A program made the translations under genes and the position numbers. This document shows, piece after piece, positions 24,148-35,343 of a DNA stretch of 64,000 nucleotides (position 1 is its first letter; the number at the start of each line of letters is the position of its first letter). Location: assembly GCA_022497155.1 (NCBI GenBank), contig MU385742.1:454363-518362 (forward strand), in the 5' to 3' direction. Source of the stretch: Whalleya microplaca (taxonomy: Eukaryota > Ascomycota > Sordariomycetes > Xylariales > Xylariaceae). The notes under the pieces were generated by a model, which saw only the letters and a list, made by a program, of their open reading frames with translations, was not told where the DNA came from and did no database searches.

Positions 24148-24578
24148 TGTCACGCGGCTATTGGAGCCAAGACTTGTTGGAAGCTATACGAGATGCAGGA
24201 ATGCTGCACGAGTACATATATTGGGTGCTGTTGGTTATTATTCGTTACTGACGGAATGTATTACTGCCTAACAAAAGGTATGATCATCAGACGACGCCGA
24301 TGTAGGCAACAAGAGATTACGCGTACTAGAGTACGTACTATAGTAGCAGGTCTATATAAGACCACACGCCGATACAGATTAGATTGGAACCCATAAGCAC
24401 CCTCAGAGGCCCTAGAGAATTATTATTGAATTGATATATTCCAAGCCCAATTACAGCCCTTGTCACACCGAACCTCAGACTCAGATTGAAACTTAAAACA
24501 ATAAGCACCCTCAGAAGGCCTAGAGAATTATTGCTAAATTAATATATTTCCAAGCCCTGAATTACAGCCCTTGTTACA
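24148..24578 (+). repeat. LTR-like repeat with internal duplication
   Basis: Begins TGTCACGCGGCTATTGG and ends CCCTTGTTACA, so it has TG...CA ends and a TCTATATAAGACC TATA-like box near 24350. Its right part contains two diverged tandem copies, offset by about 107 bp, of a unit with ATAAGCACCCTCAGA, then CCTAGAGAATTATT and TTACAGCCCTTGT (24393 and 24500). Flanking five bases are ATGGT and GGTAT, so there is no target-site duplication. An old solo LTR is plausible but not proven. Confidence 0.4.
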
Positions 24579-24736
24579 GGTATTATAGAAGTGGGACATC
24601 CTCATATTTTAGGAAAATATACAGGTGTTTATTTATTTAGCATTATTTATATGTATTCTGATGCTTTTTCCTCGATTCCAAAATCCAAGACTAATATTGC
24701 AGAAATGGGTTGTACCTCTTAGAACTACCTAGGTAG

Positions 24737-24962
24737 TGTTATGGGGCTAGTGTGCCGTGGCACATATATATCGCTTGTCTTTTTCTTTTCTCTCAGATAG
24801 AACATACACAGCTCAGACGGCCTTGTCGCCGACAATAGACACATCTCTCCTTTCGATCAATCGCCGTTATAAGTGATTCTTTTGTTTCGTTGCCTTAAAT
24901 ACATCTGATCAGTCAAGCCATAAAGTGGCATCTCCTTCACCCCGACACCCTGTCCCAAGACA
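24737..24962 (+). mobile_element. solo LTR, family B (copy 1)
   Basis: 226 bp starting TGTTATGGGGCTAGTGTGCC and ending ACCCTGTCCCAAGACA, flanked by GTAG on both sides (24733-24736 and 24963-24966). The same sequence occurs in inverted orientation at 37266-37492, there flanked by ATAT. TG...CA ends with a 4-bp duplication and no internal coding sequence indicate a solo LTR. Confidence 0.8.
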
Positions 24963-25954
24963 GTAGGTTGTACCTACATTGGCAATACTTGAGCGTGTGT
25001 ACCACAGCCCTCGAGGACTTGGTATTGAACGTTTTAGACTCCGTTAATCCGTCTTATCTGCATTCACCTTGAGGACTAAGATAGCTCAAACAAAACTGCC
25101 AGCCTAGATCTACGCATTAAAGCAGAGGCCGAGATTATCTTACTGAAAATACTCATATTCCATTACAATATCTAAGGGTTTAGTTCTGCCTAACCAATTA
25201 TAGTTTCGAATGTATACAAATATCGGTTTGATGACGGACATTTATAAAATCGCCTACATATTCGAGAGGTGATTCAATCCCTGCCTAGATGTAATTTACA
25301 TTTAATTTTCTATTAGGGACTATATTTAATCAAGAATGAGTCATGCTTCTGCTTATTAATTTCCCTAGAGCTGCCATATAACCTGTGTGGTTGTACGTAT
25401 CGGGCGTTTCGCTGCTGTACCTTTTCAAGGGTCTAATCTTATCCAATCACACTGGGGGCTCCAGCTAAGTGAAGCGGCGAGATACCAGTGGGCCGTAACG
25501 CTGTCTTTCGGAAGGCTCCGCAGTCCTGCATTCCATGCGTTTACCGTTTCATTTATGGCTTAGATCGCGTGACTGGCAAGATAAGGTTTTGTCCTCGCCC
25601 AATAGATTTTAGTATGGTTTTGGCCTTGTCCAATGAGAATATTCTGAGAGAACTGCTCAAGCAGCGTGGCTCGGCCTGACATTCTTCATGTTGTGTCACC
25701 CTCCTTGTAAGACCGTAATGCCATCTATATATGATTGAAAAGAACTATATTGGAGTATCACTCGAGCTTACACAAAAGTCCGATTGGCATAAAATATCCA
25801 CGAAGCTTCATGAGTCTTCTTTACACATCTCGTCGCACCCAGGAAGTTAGGTAGAGTCAACTTCCTTGACGACTTTGCCTCCACGAAGCTACATGCTTCG
25901 CGATTTGCTACAGCTACAGCTCACGACGTATACACTCTAGATCCCTTTATCAAA
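24963..25954. other. intergenic before the Clr5-ankyrin gene
   Basis: About 1 kb, AT-rich to 25380. The frame at 25488-25679 ends in NENILRELLKQRGSA, which looks like the last half of an ankyrin repeat, but it is too short to call. The sequence just before 25955 should hold the promoter of the Clr5-ankyrin gene. Confidence 0.4.
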
Positions 25955-27927
25955 ATGGCGGCTAAACTGCGAGAGCATGATAAGGTCATCCGGAGAGAGT
26001 ACCTGGAGAACCGTCGGACGGTTGATGATATGTTGCAGTTTCTAAAAACTCAATATAACATAGAAATCAAGTGTGTGCACGACTGTGAATACTGGTGTAG
26101 AAATTTTAGGTACATCGATGTTAATACGCTATCAGGAAGCCGGTACTAGAAAAGTATCTTGTAACGAAGCCGTTACCACAGGTCTTGATTTGAAATAACA
26201 AAAGGCGTGAAAGGTAAAATACTTAGATTGATCGCTGGCTAGCAAAGAGAGACTATCTAAGGGACGGCGAAATACAGTCCTTTTATATCTGAGTAGTTTC
26301 CTAGTAAATGGGACTTGATTGCCAAGCTATTATCTCTTGGCAACCATTTGGTTGCCAAGCCATTATCCCTTGGCAACCATTTGGTTGCCAAGCCTTTTTC
26401 TCTTGGCAACCATAAATCACGTGGTAGCTGGTTGCGGGGATATTCAGGAATGGGTGGTTGTAACATATCTTCGGGACTCTGGCATACGCAAGAACAACAA
26501 AAGTGAATATTGGGCTTGGGCTGACTATCAAATAAACAAGCGAAAAAGAGACGAGGGGAAAGAGAGTGACCTTTATATCAACGACGTGCTCGTAGCTGAA
26601 CCTAAGCGACAAAAGGAGATCGCACGATCTGTGACAACCTTGGATCAACAAACTCGCCAAACAAGTAATATTTTACCTCTCGTTTCTCCTGCTCGTATCC
26701 ACCAGCTGATACTTTTCAGGCCCGCTGCCACCTGACGGATGGAGTATTCTGACACCCGATAAGTCGTTTCCTGAGGAGCAAGGCCCAGAGGAAGAACGAA
26801 CTCCTCTACCTGACACGCCCCCAATGTGCCACGATGCAACATCCATTATGGATGAATATGAGGTCAATAAGATTCCCGCACTTGCACCCCCCACAAGCGA
26901 GTCCCGTGGTTCAGGACACCGGGCTTTGATCGCTGCCCAACAGGCACATCCGACTGCCCTTCCAGAGGCTTCTACCGAATCCAAGGGTAAAGCACCAGAG
27001 ATGGCCACAGACCTCGATGAATCCGAGATTCTCCGGGGGTATGCCGGTAATACTTACAGGTTCGTTAGACCGGAGTTACCGCCAGATACATGCAGCTGGG
27101 TAGTACAACTAGGTTGTGATTCAGTTGCGATGCTTATGCAAAACTGCGGGGTTTTCATGTTATATTGGGAATGCAGAAACGCGAAAATGTCCCCTGAATT
27201 CGTGGAGGGTAGATACGGCGGAATTGCCCAACTCGTCACTACTTCGCTTCCATGGGATCCAGATCAGATCGCGTACGAAGACTTGTTTACTCTTGGAATT
27301 GAAGCGTTCGATGGAATTGACGTCCTATACGCAACATACCATGGCGATTTACAGAGACTTGGAAGTGCTATTGCCGTAATTGACTTGGATCTAGGCGAGG
27401 ATGTCATGCACACCGCCCTCTATCTTGCAGCCTGCCAGGGAGATACTACAACCGTCGACTTTCTCTTGTCCTCTGGTATATGCCGCATTGATTGGAAAGC
27501 AACAGATGGAACGACATGCCTCCATATGGCAGCAACATATAACTTTCCACAAGTTGTTGCATTATTGCTAGACAAGAAGGCAGATCCTAACGTAAGGTGT
27601 CAAAATGGTGAAACCGCTTTTTTCAAGATATGCGCGTCGAAAGATCATGACGAGATATGCTCATTGCTTACGAGGGGAGGAGCTGCATTGAATATTCCCA
27701 ACGCCAAGGGAACAAGTGCTCTATGTCAAGCCGCTGGGGCAGGCAACTTCGAAGCCACAGAGACAATGATCTCACGTGGTATGGATCCATCTGATGGCAC
27801 GTTGTGCGACTGGTGTCCATTAGTAAGTACCGGCAATACTGAGAAGGTCAACGCTAACGTATTCTTATAGCACAAGACCGGTGAAGATGCATACATGGAA
27901 GGACGCTTGACTGAGCTGACCTTATAA
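25955..27927 (+). pseudogene. Clr5-domain ankyrin-repeat gene interrupted by a solo LTR
   Basis: Without the insertion the gene reads as four exons: 25955-26070; 26136-26159 joined to 26471-26664; 26720-27822; and 27871-27927 (497 residues, all phases consistent). Residues 1-65 form a Clr5-type domain (KVIRREYLENRRTVDDML, ...KYLRDSGIRKNNK). A linker with a Pro/Glu-rich stretch follows (PEEQGPEEERTPLPDTPP), then about four ankyrin-like repeats around 300-470 (TALYLAACQGDTTTVDFLL, TCLHMAATYNFPQVVALLL, ALCQAAGAGNFEATETMI). A 306-bp LTR with its 5-bp duplication sits inside exon 2 and brings a stop after a few codons plus a frame change (311 bp added). The rest shows no other lesion, so the break appears recent. 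Clr5-ankyrin proteins are a variable fungal family without settled function. Confidence 0.72.
26160..26465 (+). mobile_element. solo LTR, family A (copy 2), inside the Clr5-ankyrin gene
   Basis: 306 bp from TGTAACGAAGCCGTTACCAC to GTTGTAACA, flanked by perfect TATCT duplications (26155-26159, 26466-26470). It is longer than the other two copies because a hairpin unit (TTGGCAACC, ATTT, GGTTGCCAAG) is repeated about three times at 26315-26412. A TCCTTTTATATCTGAGTAG TATA-like segment is present. No internal or coding sequence remains. Confidence 0.85.
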
Positions 27928-29375
27928 GCGAACTATGTGCAACCACGATGGGACGAACTAGTTACTGAAATTTTACTATACCAGATGGGTAAATTGAGCG
28001 TAGCCATTCGTTGACAGCTTCATAGACTGCCTTCGATGGTGTTAAGGACATCTGATGATGTTTTGTGTACTACTGACCATTTTACTACTTTTTGGCATTT
28101 TATTACATGCACACAACCATCTCTTAATTAAAGCCTACAAGAATAAATAGACAGCTACAGTGACGGGCCTCAGTCCCTAGTGAAGTTATCTAGGTACACG
28201 TTTCTTATCCTATTCTCAAGAAGCTAGGTTAATAAGAATCCCTGCCTTCTTGTTGGCTGCATCTTTCCAGCTTCTTCATACCTACCCATCTGCAAACGCT
28301 CCTCAGCGCTGCTTAGGGAGTTGCCTAGTCTGCTAGTTTGAGCGAGCATCAGGCCTCCGAATCAGGGGGGGGGGGCACTGTTTCGTGCTGTGATCCTTTG
28401 CTGTTTCAAGCGTCTTTAAATTGTATATACATGTAACGGTACCTAGGAAGTCTCATTTATTGGATGCACATATTCAATTATACGGCAACAGGGATTGTAC
28501 ATGTACACAGTAAGGCGATTCCAGAGCGTTACGTCATAGGTGTAAGGCTGCAGTTGGGGTTATGGGTTGCCTCTTCCATTCTACTGTGGCTTGGCTTGTG
28601 CGGGGATGCATTGCGGGGTTTGCATACTACCAATGATAATTGCGGCTGTAAAAAATTCTGTGGCTCGGGTCCTCACTTCACCGGAACCGATCTTAACCGT
28701 CCTCCGTACAACTGACTCTATTAGTAATGGATACCGTACTGTATGTCCGTCCCCCGAGACATCCATCCATACTCCGTATGTACATGTATGTAGGTACCTA
28801 CCTAATAACCTTGAAAGCTGCCAAGCTGCCAACACAACCTTAACAACACTTCCAACAACGTCTGTTTGGCAGGAAAAGCAATATCGTGAAAACTTCAACA
28901 ACAAAGAAAATACCGTACATACATACCTACCTTGTAATAGATATCAATTCTATTTTGAAACTTTATGACTCCACTTCGTCTCATGCAGGACCCTGACTAT
29001 TATTCTTTCCCCGGTCCGCCAATCAGCTTTGATTTATTCTTTTCTTCCTTTCCCATGTCTCGCATTTCTTCTACTCGTTTATCATAGCGTCAAGCAGTAT
29101 CATCAACTGCGTATTGAGGTTGCGTATTGAGCTGCATACCGCGTGCCACTTCTCCCACTTGACTTACCCCGTTCCGCTTCTTCTCCCGGCCCCTCGACAG
29201 CTCGTTCCATTGTATGAAGTCTCCAGGCGGACTCGTCTTGTTGTAGCAGACCAACGCCCTCGTGCTGTAACTGCACTGTGCAGTCGTCTTTTTGAAAAGC
29301 ACGACCTGCTTCGGCCCACGTCGGCGCCAGGCGGATAGTTTCCGCGTCTTGGATGGCTCAAACATAGCTATAATC
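27928..29375. other. intergenic between two rightward genes
   Basis: Contains the 3' region of the Clr5-ankyrin gene, a poly-G run at about 28366-28375, CATGTAACGGTACCTAGG-type spacer motifs and a pyrimidine-rich promoter-like stretch at 29000-29200 (CTTTTCTTCCTTTCCC, CTTCTCCCACTTG) ahead of the transporter start. The short frames here have no family features. Confidence 0.45.
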
Positions 29376-31796
29376 ATGTCGAAGCCACGCCCATCTACCG
29401 TCGCTACTGGGTTGCAACCCCGGCCGCACGACCATGCTCCATCAACGCCGAGCAGCCTTCGTCAAAGCCGTACCCTTTCTTCGTCATCCAAGAGCGGAGG
29501 CGATGATGTCGACGCTCGTGCCGGCCCCTCGAGTCTCAGCCAGCACTCCGATGAGACCACCTCGCTACTCCATCACGAACGCGTCCACGATGGCCCTTGC
29601 GACCATGGCACCTTCTCCCCTCGCGCCTCCAGCCCTCCGCCAGGGCCCAGCATGTCCGACGTCGATGCAGGCTCAACGGCCGAATCTACTAGCTCCTTAC
29701 CCTCGAATGAGTCGCAGGGGCTGAAGGGGAATTGGAAGAAGACCCTGTCGAGCAGGATGAAGAGCAAGACCATGGCCAATTCGAGCGCCTTGGCAGAACA
29801 GTACGGTATACGGGACAACTGGGTCATGTACCTAGGCTATTACATACCCTGCTTGACATGGCTGAGACAGTACAAATGGTCGTGGTTGAAGGGAGATTTT
29901 ACTGCTGCCATTACCATCGCCACCATGTATCTGCCCATGGCCCTCTCCTACGCCGACAACCTGGCACACGTCCCTCCCATAAATGGTCTGTACGCCTTCG
30001 CGATTAATCCACTCGTCTATGCCATCCTAGGCACTTGTCCACAAATGGTCGTCGGCCCGGAAGCTGCAGGCTCGCTCCTTGTCGGTTCCATCGTGAAGAG
30101 TAGTATCGACCTCGGAGGAGGCGACGACGATAATGCCGTCTTGCAAGCGAGGATTGCTGGCGTCGCGGTGGGCATAGCGGGCGCAACCGTCCTCGTCATG
30201 GGGTTAATCCGTCTGGGCTATCTTGATAGTGTCTTAAGCCGACCATTCCTGCGCGGCTTCATCTCCGCCATTGGCGTTGTGATCTTTATCGATCAGTTGA
30301 TACCCGTCCTAGGACTCAACCATGCGGCCAAGGACACGCCAGGCATTTCACACGGCAGCACTATACAGAAACTGGTATTTGTGTTAACACACCTTGCCGT
30401 CGGACATAGGCTGTCAGCTGTGATTGGCATAGTGAGTTTTTTTGTCATCATGGTGCTTCGGTAAGTATCAACATCGATACCATTCTCCAACCCAACTCAT
30501 TATCATTTACAGGGAGATCAAACGACGGCTGCAACCTCGACATCCCGCAGTTGCCTACTTTCCTGACCGGCTCATTGTTGTTGTGCTTTCTGCACTCCTA
30601 GCGTGGTCGCTTGATTGGGAGCTGCATGGCGTTGCCGTGCTTGGCAAAGTCGAAGCAGCGTCGGGTCACTACTTTGCTTTTCGCTGGCCGTTCAGACCGT
30701 CCCATATGGCCCATATAAGAGACGCTTTCGGGACGTCTTTCTTGATTGGCATGCTTGGCTTCTTCGAGTCGTCAGTCGCTGCTAAAAGTCTAGGTGCTGA
30801 AGAGGTGATTGAGGGCATGCAGATGAGTCCCAACAGGGAGCTCGTCGCGCTTGGATCTGCCAATCTTATTGGTGCATGCTTCATGGCCATCCCAGCCTTT
30901 GGCGGCTATGGCAGAAGCAAGGTCAACAAGAGCACGGGTGGAAAGACCCCCATGAGTTCTTTCATCCTAAGCGTCCTTACATTCATCTGCATCTACTTCC
31001 TTCTGTCATGGTTCTACTATCTTCCTGTGAGTCTACCTTCTGGGTTATCCTGGCTGGAACCCCCCAATACACAACGTAACCATTGATCTGGGAGTTGACC
31101 ATCACACAGAAAACCGTCTTGTCCGCTCTAATAATGGCAGTCGCCTGGTCTCTCATCGAAGAAGCCCCACATGATGTATCCTTCTTCTTCCGAATCAAGG
31201 GCTGGACAGAGCTTACTCTTATGGCTCTTATTCTCGCCATCACCGTCCTCTTCTCTCTCAACTTGGGTATCGCATTCGGCATTTTCGTGTCACTCTTGCA
31301 AGTAATCCGTCACGCAACCCGTCCTCGAATTGAGATCCTGGGTCGGATTCCTGGCACCGATCGATTCGTAAATGCTGAAGAACATACCGGGGATCTTGAG
31401 TTTGTCGAGGGCTGCCTGATCGTCAAGATACCCGAACCCCTTACCTTCGCCAATACGGGCGACCTGAAAAACAGGCTGCGACGTCTAGAGCGATACGGCA
31501 CGGGCAATGCCCATCCGGCTCTACCCCGGCTGCGTCCCCAGGATAGCAATAGAAACGTCATCTTCGACATCCACGGCGTGACATCAATGGACGGATCCGG
31601 CGTTCAGGTGCTCGAGGAGATTGTGCGTAGCTATCGCGACCGAGGTGTTCGGGTGTTCTTTAGTCGACCGATCAGCCGCCAGAACAGGGTTTGGGAGATG
31701 ATGGAGCTCAGCGGCATCGTGTTGCTCGTCGGCGAGCACCGCTTTGTGGACGATATCAAGGACGCTTTGCGCCTCACTAGCGTTTGGGAGCCGTAA
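29376..31796 (+). CDS. SulP-family anion (sulfate-type) transporter with STAS domain
   Basis: Three exons, 29376-30460, 30513-31026 and 31110-31796, giving 761 residues; introns are 52 and 83 bp with GTAAGT and GTGAGT donors. I chose the ATG at 29376 (MSKPRPSTVATG) because the frame has no earlier ATG. Residues 1-155 are a polar, Ser/Pro-rich cytoplasmic tail. The SulP membrane domain follows (about 160-570) with YYIPCLTWLRQYKW, FTAAITIATMYLPMALSYA, GPEAAGSLLVGS and AIPAFGGYGRSKVNKSTGGK, all SulP-typical. A STAS domain (about 600-755) has VIFDIHGVTSMDGSGVQVLE. SulP proteins move sulfate or other anions; the substrate and whether the site is plasma membrane or vacuole cannot be read. It is not the canonical 12-TM high-affinity sulfate permease by length of the N-terminal tail. 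Confidence 0.9.
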
Positions 31797-33155
31797 TTTG
31801 CCTTTTATGGTCTAATGGCTCTCTACCATTCTAGCATATCTATCAAGCTAGACAAGTCAGTTTTCTCAATGTTTTGTTGACTTAAGCTTGACTTGACTTG
31901 AGTTGTTAGGTTTTCGACTTGACAACATTTAGGACATGACTTGATAAGTTATGTTGAAGATCTGATGGTGCTAATCGCATTACGAGTTTATGAATAATCG
32001 ACGGGAGTTGATGAGTAGCAACGACAGGGTAGCGCGGAATGCAATGTAGGTGTGTACGTAGAATTATCTTTACTAAATTGCACGAGTTTCAATGCTTGGA
32101 TCCCGGGCGTTGGCCTTGACGTATCTCGATCTCGACTAAGCAGTCGACGCAGGTCTTACGTTCTTTTCTAGCTGTATACTCAAAGTTTTGGCAGGAGTCG
32201 TGAAGTGATAATAGCTTGAATACAGAAGCTACCTATTGCACTTCTATATGCTCAATCGTCAGACCGTTGACGGAAAGGGTGAAGAGTTTTGATGTGTAAG
32301 TTTCTGTTACGCTGTCTACTGTTCGGCCTGTTACGTCTCTTAGAGGAACTTACACCTTATAACTTCTTGGATCGGCCTACTCCCAACAACCGCTATAACA
32401 GAAGTGCTGAGCAATGGTTTTTGTTTTTACCGATTTATGATATGCATCCCACTAGCGACGAGAAACCAACATGTTAACGACGCATACCCTGCAAGCCTAG
32501 TCAAACAACATCGATTTGATTGAATACATTCCCCTCCAACCCCCAGCTACACGAGAGAGTTCGCACTAAAGACGGTGCCCTAAAGACCTTGCGGCATGAC
32601 CAGACCTCGCTGCGGCCAGAAGGCCTACTTACTCTTTCGATGTAGCTTGTCATGCTTACGTTCTCGCTGATTTCTTACAGCCGCTGCCTTTCTCGCCCGT
32701 CCGTATAACAACCTTGAGTGAATGCATCTTTAATTAATGTAGCCTAGTACCCTGTTTTACTCGGTAGTAGCAGGAACGCTATATCTGATAGGAAGAGCAA
32801 TGTTCGACAAACGTGACTGCCATTTAGACTAATGGCGTCATGGACTAACAACGTCTCAGGTAGCTGCTCAATGCATGTATCTATTTCATTTGGAAACTTT
32901 AGAATATACAACCAATCCATTTATTCTAACCTAGATACATACGGTCAGGGTCTATCACATTCTTTTATCTCCTCAATGATCTCGAAATTTTCCTACAGAC
33001 TCACGCAGCGTGATCTCACGACTAGCCTCTCTTCAAGGTTTCAATCCATACACCAACAATTTTGCCATTGAGTATTCTAGGCTCGGTTTCCAAGATCACG
33101 TCAGCCAGAAGCCTTTGTAGCTCTACCTTCAACTTTCGAGTAAGACCGATAACCA
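31797..33155. other. intergenic, no gene seen
   Basis: 1.36 kb with a GACTTGAC-type short direct-repeat cluster at about 31890-31925 and otherwise unremarkable AT-leaning sequence. Short frames (for example 32289-32477) lack coding features. Confidence 0.45.
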
Positions 33156-34598
33156 ATGGGCAGCCGCCTCTCGAGAATGACACCGATAGATTTCAAGGCG
33201 GCGAGCGCCAGCGACGTGGTTAATGCCCTACTCTCGTAGGGCGAGAAATTGCGCAAAAAGAGGAAAACGCAGTCCGATACAGGAACGGATGATGACGGCA
33301 GCGTATACAAGGGCAAGGGGGAAGGAGATAAAAAGGCCGATCCAGGGACAGACAAGAGTAACGTGGAGATTGGAGGGGGACCCAATTCAAGTAGGGACAC
33401 GAGTGATGCTCTACACAAAGGGAAACAGAACGCCGACCTGAAATTACTAGAAAGACATATCATCCGGACAAGGAAAGCGAAAAGGAAAAGGAAAATGGGG
33501 GGCCTTCTAGAAAGGGTTGAGAGCGATGTGTGCAAAGCTGAAGCGGATCTCCACCCAGAGATGGACGAAAGGGGAGGGAAAACCTCGAAAAAATCGCGAG
33601 AGACAGGAGCTTGGGATTCTGAACGCCGTCGGAGGGCCACAGCTGGGAGAGAACAGTTGCGCCGGCTTGCCTTGGAAAATTCACGTCAGGTGAGCGAAGT
33701 AGAGCTTTATCGGCTGCTGGCTGAAGAGTTACCCATAAGTCAAAGAGCAAGGATTTTTCGCACTCACTGGCGACATACCCGACTCCAGTCGCTGGTGGAA
33801 GACCCGAACGGCGAGGAGGCCAACATTGTAAAGGAGTCTCCAACGTCCGGCTTGCTACGCGAGAGTTCTGATACACCAGACAATTATCAAGATCATGATT
33901 CTAACACCGACGATTATGCTATTGGCGATTCACTTTCAGATCCGTTAGACAATGACCATGGCCATGGCGATGTCGACTCTACGACGGATGATCCAGGTTC
34001 AGGCTTTCGACGCGGGAACTCAGTGCTACACGATCGTGTTGACGTTATATATGCTGAGATGACGACTCTCGGGTTGGGAATCACAGTAGGGGAAGGGAGC
34101 GGTAGCGCGAGCCATCTCCCTCCTATTTCTAAAGAGCGCCAGCTAAGCGACGAAGACCTTCGCGGGAACGATGACCCTGCTGCACCTAGAATTGATGCAC
34201 CCACTAACGAACTCCGGGAAATCGACAAGGCTACACCTATGCCCCTGACTCGAGAATTCCAGCCGATCGACCCAGACGAAGACGAAGATGCTTTCCTCAG
34301 CCCACCGCCAAAGTTGCTCGGAAGTACCCCCGGATACTGGGAAAGCTAGGAGTCTGACTCACGTTCTTCTACACAACAACGGCAAAGCGGGGAAGCTACA
34401 AAAGATCACAGTCCCATTGCTCCGCCAGGAGTTGACGCATCCTCAGCTGAGGTGACGGCCTGGTGGTTCCACAAGAACCAACAGCGAGAGGGGGGCAGCG
34501 AATCGTAATCGTCTTCTACACAATCCTTTCCATCTTGGCAATTTTCAACCTGCGCTGACGTTACCGGCGATGATATGCTGCGACGGAACAAAACATGA
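33156..34598 (+). pseudogene. uncharacterised Lys/Arg-rich gene-like frame with in-frame stops
   Basis: One frame runs from an ATG at 33156 to a TGA at 34596-34598, broken only by TAG at 33237, TAG at 34347 and TAA at 34506. Between the first two stops are 369 codons with protein-like composition. The N-terminal part is basic (KLRKKRKTQ; RKAKRKRK, a possible nuclear signal), a helical middle follows (LRRLALENSRQVSEVELYRL; QRARIFRTHWRHTRL), and the C-terminus is acidic and disordered. No domain is recognised. Each stop is one C-to-T change from a Gln codon. It is either a decayed gene, or a real gene whose first exon lies upstream (a GTAAGA donor at 33140 pairs with a TCGTAG acceptor at 33239, which would skip the first stop) and which ends at 34349. 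Confidence 0.45.
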
Positions 34599-35183
34599 AG
34601 AGGCGCGAGTGTGAGGCTTTCCAATGTGGGATTCATCCAAACCATTATAGCATACGACCAATACGGGAGTCTTTTGGTCACTAGTATATATACACTAGCG
34701 TATGTCGGCGTCGCATAGAATAGGGTGTATGCGATGCATTGGATGCAGCATTCTTTCAACTGCATAGCATAAATGAGTTATGTTTTTGAGATTCAGGTTC
34801 AGTTGAACAATACAGATACATGATACTGCTTATGGCAAGATGAGAGTCAGGGCTACCAAAGCGGATGTACTACATGTCTATTCTAAGTAACATAAACAAA
34901 ATTCTCAAAATACTTGAACGCGCCCTCCAGGTTCAACAGTTTCTATCTACTTCGTAGGGTTTACGGAGTAAGACAGGATCAGGGACACTTTCAAGAGTAT
35001 ACACATAGCAATGGGAAACCAAAGCTCCCCATTTTGGGCATTCGGGGTGAATTGCTGGAGTCTATGTCACTTGAACTCTTAACTATCATGCAGCTCAATG
35101 CAAACAATAATGACTGAACATATCTTACGACAAGCTCTGATTATAGGGATCTTTAGCCCACAAGCTTTTACGGTAGGGAGGAA

Positions 35184-35343
35184 TGTCACGATAATAGGGG
35201 TATTAGTTATAGTGCCTTAAAAGGGATCTTCTAAGCTACTAGAAGATCTTTTAGATCTTAGACCTTTACACAATTCTAATTGAGTCAACTAAAGTGATCA
35301 CGGCAGCACCTAAATGATCATTGCACACACTGTAACTGTGATA
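35184..35343 (+). mobile_element. short solo LTR, family D
   Basis: 160 bp starting TGTCACGATAATAGGGG and ending GTAACTGTGATA, flanked by a perfect AGGAA duplication (35179-35183, 35344-35348). The final CA appears as TA, as one transition would leave it. It includes a short near-palindrome AAGATCTTTTAGATCTT. No coding sequence. Confidence 0.65.

Noticed and set aside
25488..25679. 63-codon frame ending in an ankyrin-like NENILRELLKQRGSA
   Set aside because: Only about 15 residues look ankyrin-like and no neighbouring repeats or splice sites were found, so it is mentioned only in the spacer entry.
26315..26412. Regular palindromic repeats resembling a mini CRISPR array
   Set aside because: Eukaryotic context, spacers are not unique and the repeats lie inside a TG...CA element with target duplication.
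33237..33239. Programmed stop readthrough at the first TAG
   Set aside because: No supporting context or structure; gene decay or an upstream exon explains the stop more simply.
34406..34765. 119-codon minus-strand frame downstream of the stop-broken gene
   Set aside because: No family features and it overlaps the antisense of the gene-like frame; the hydrophobic part is explained by T-rich sequence.
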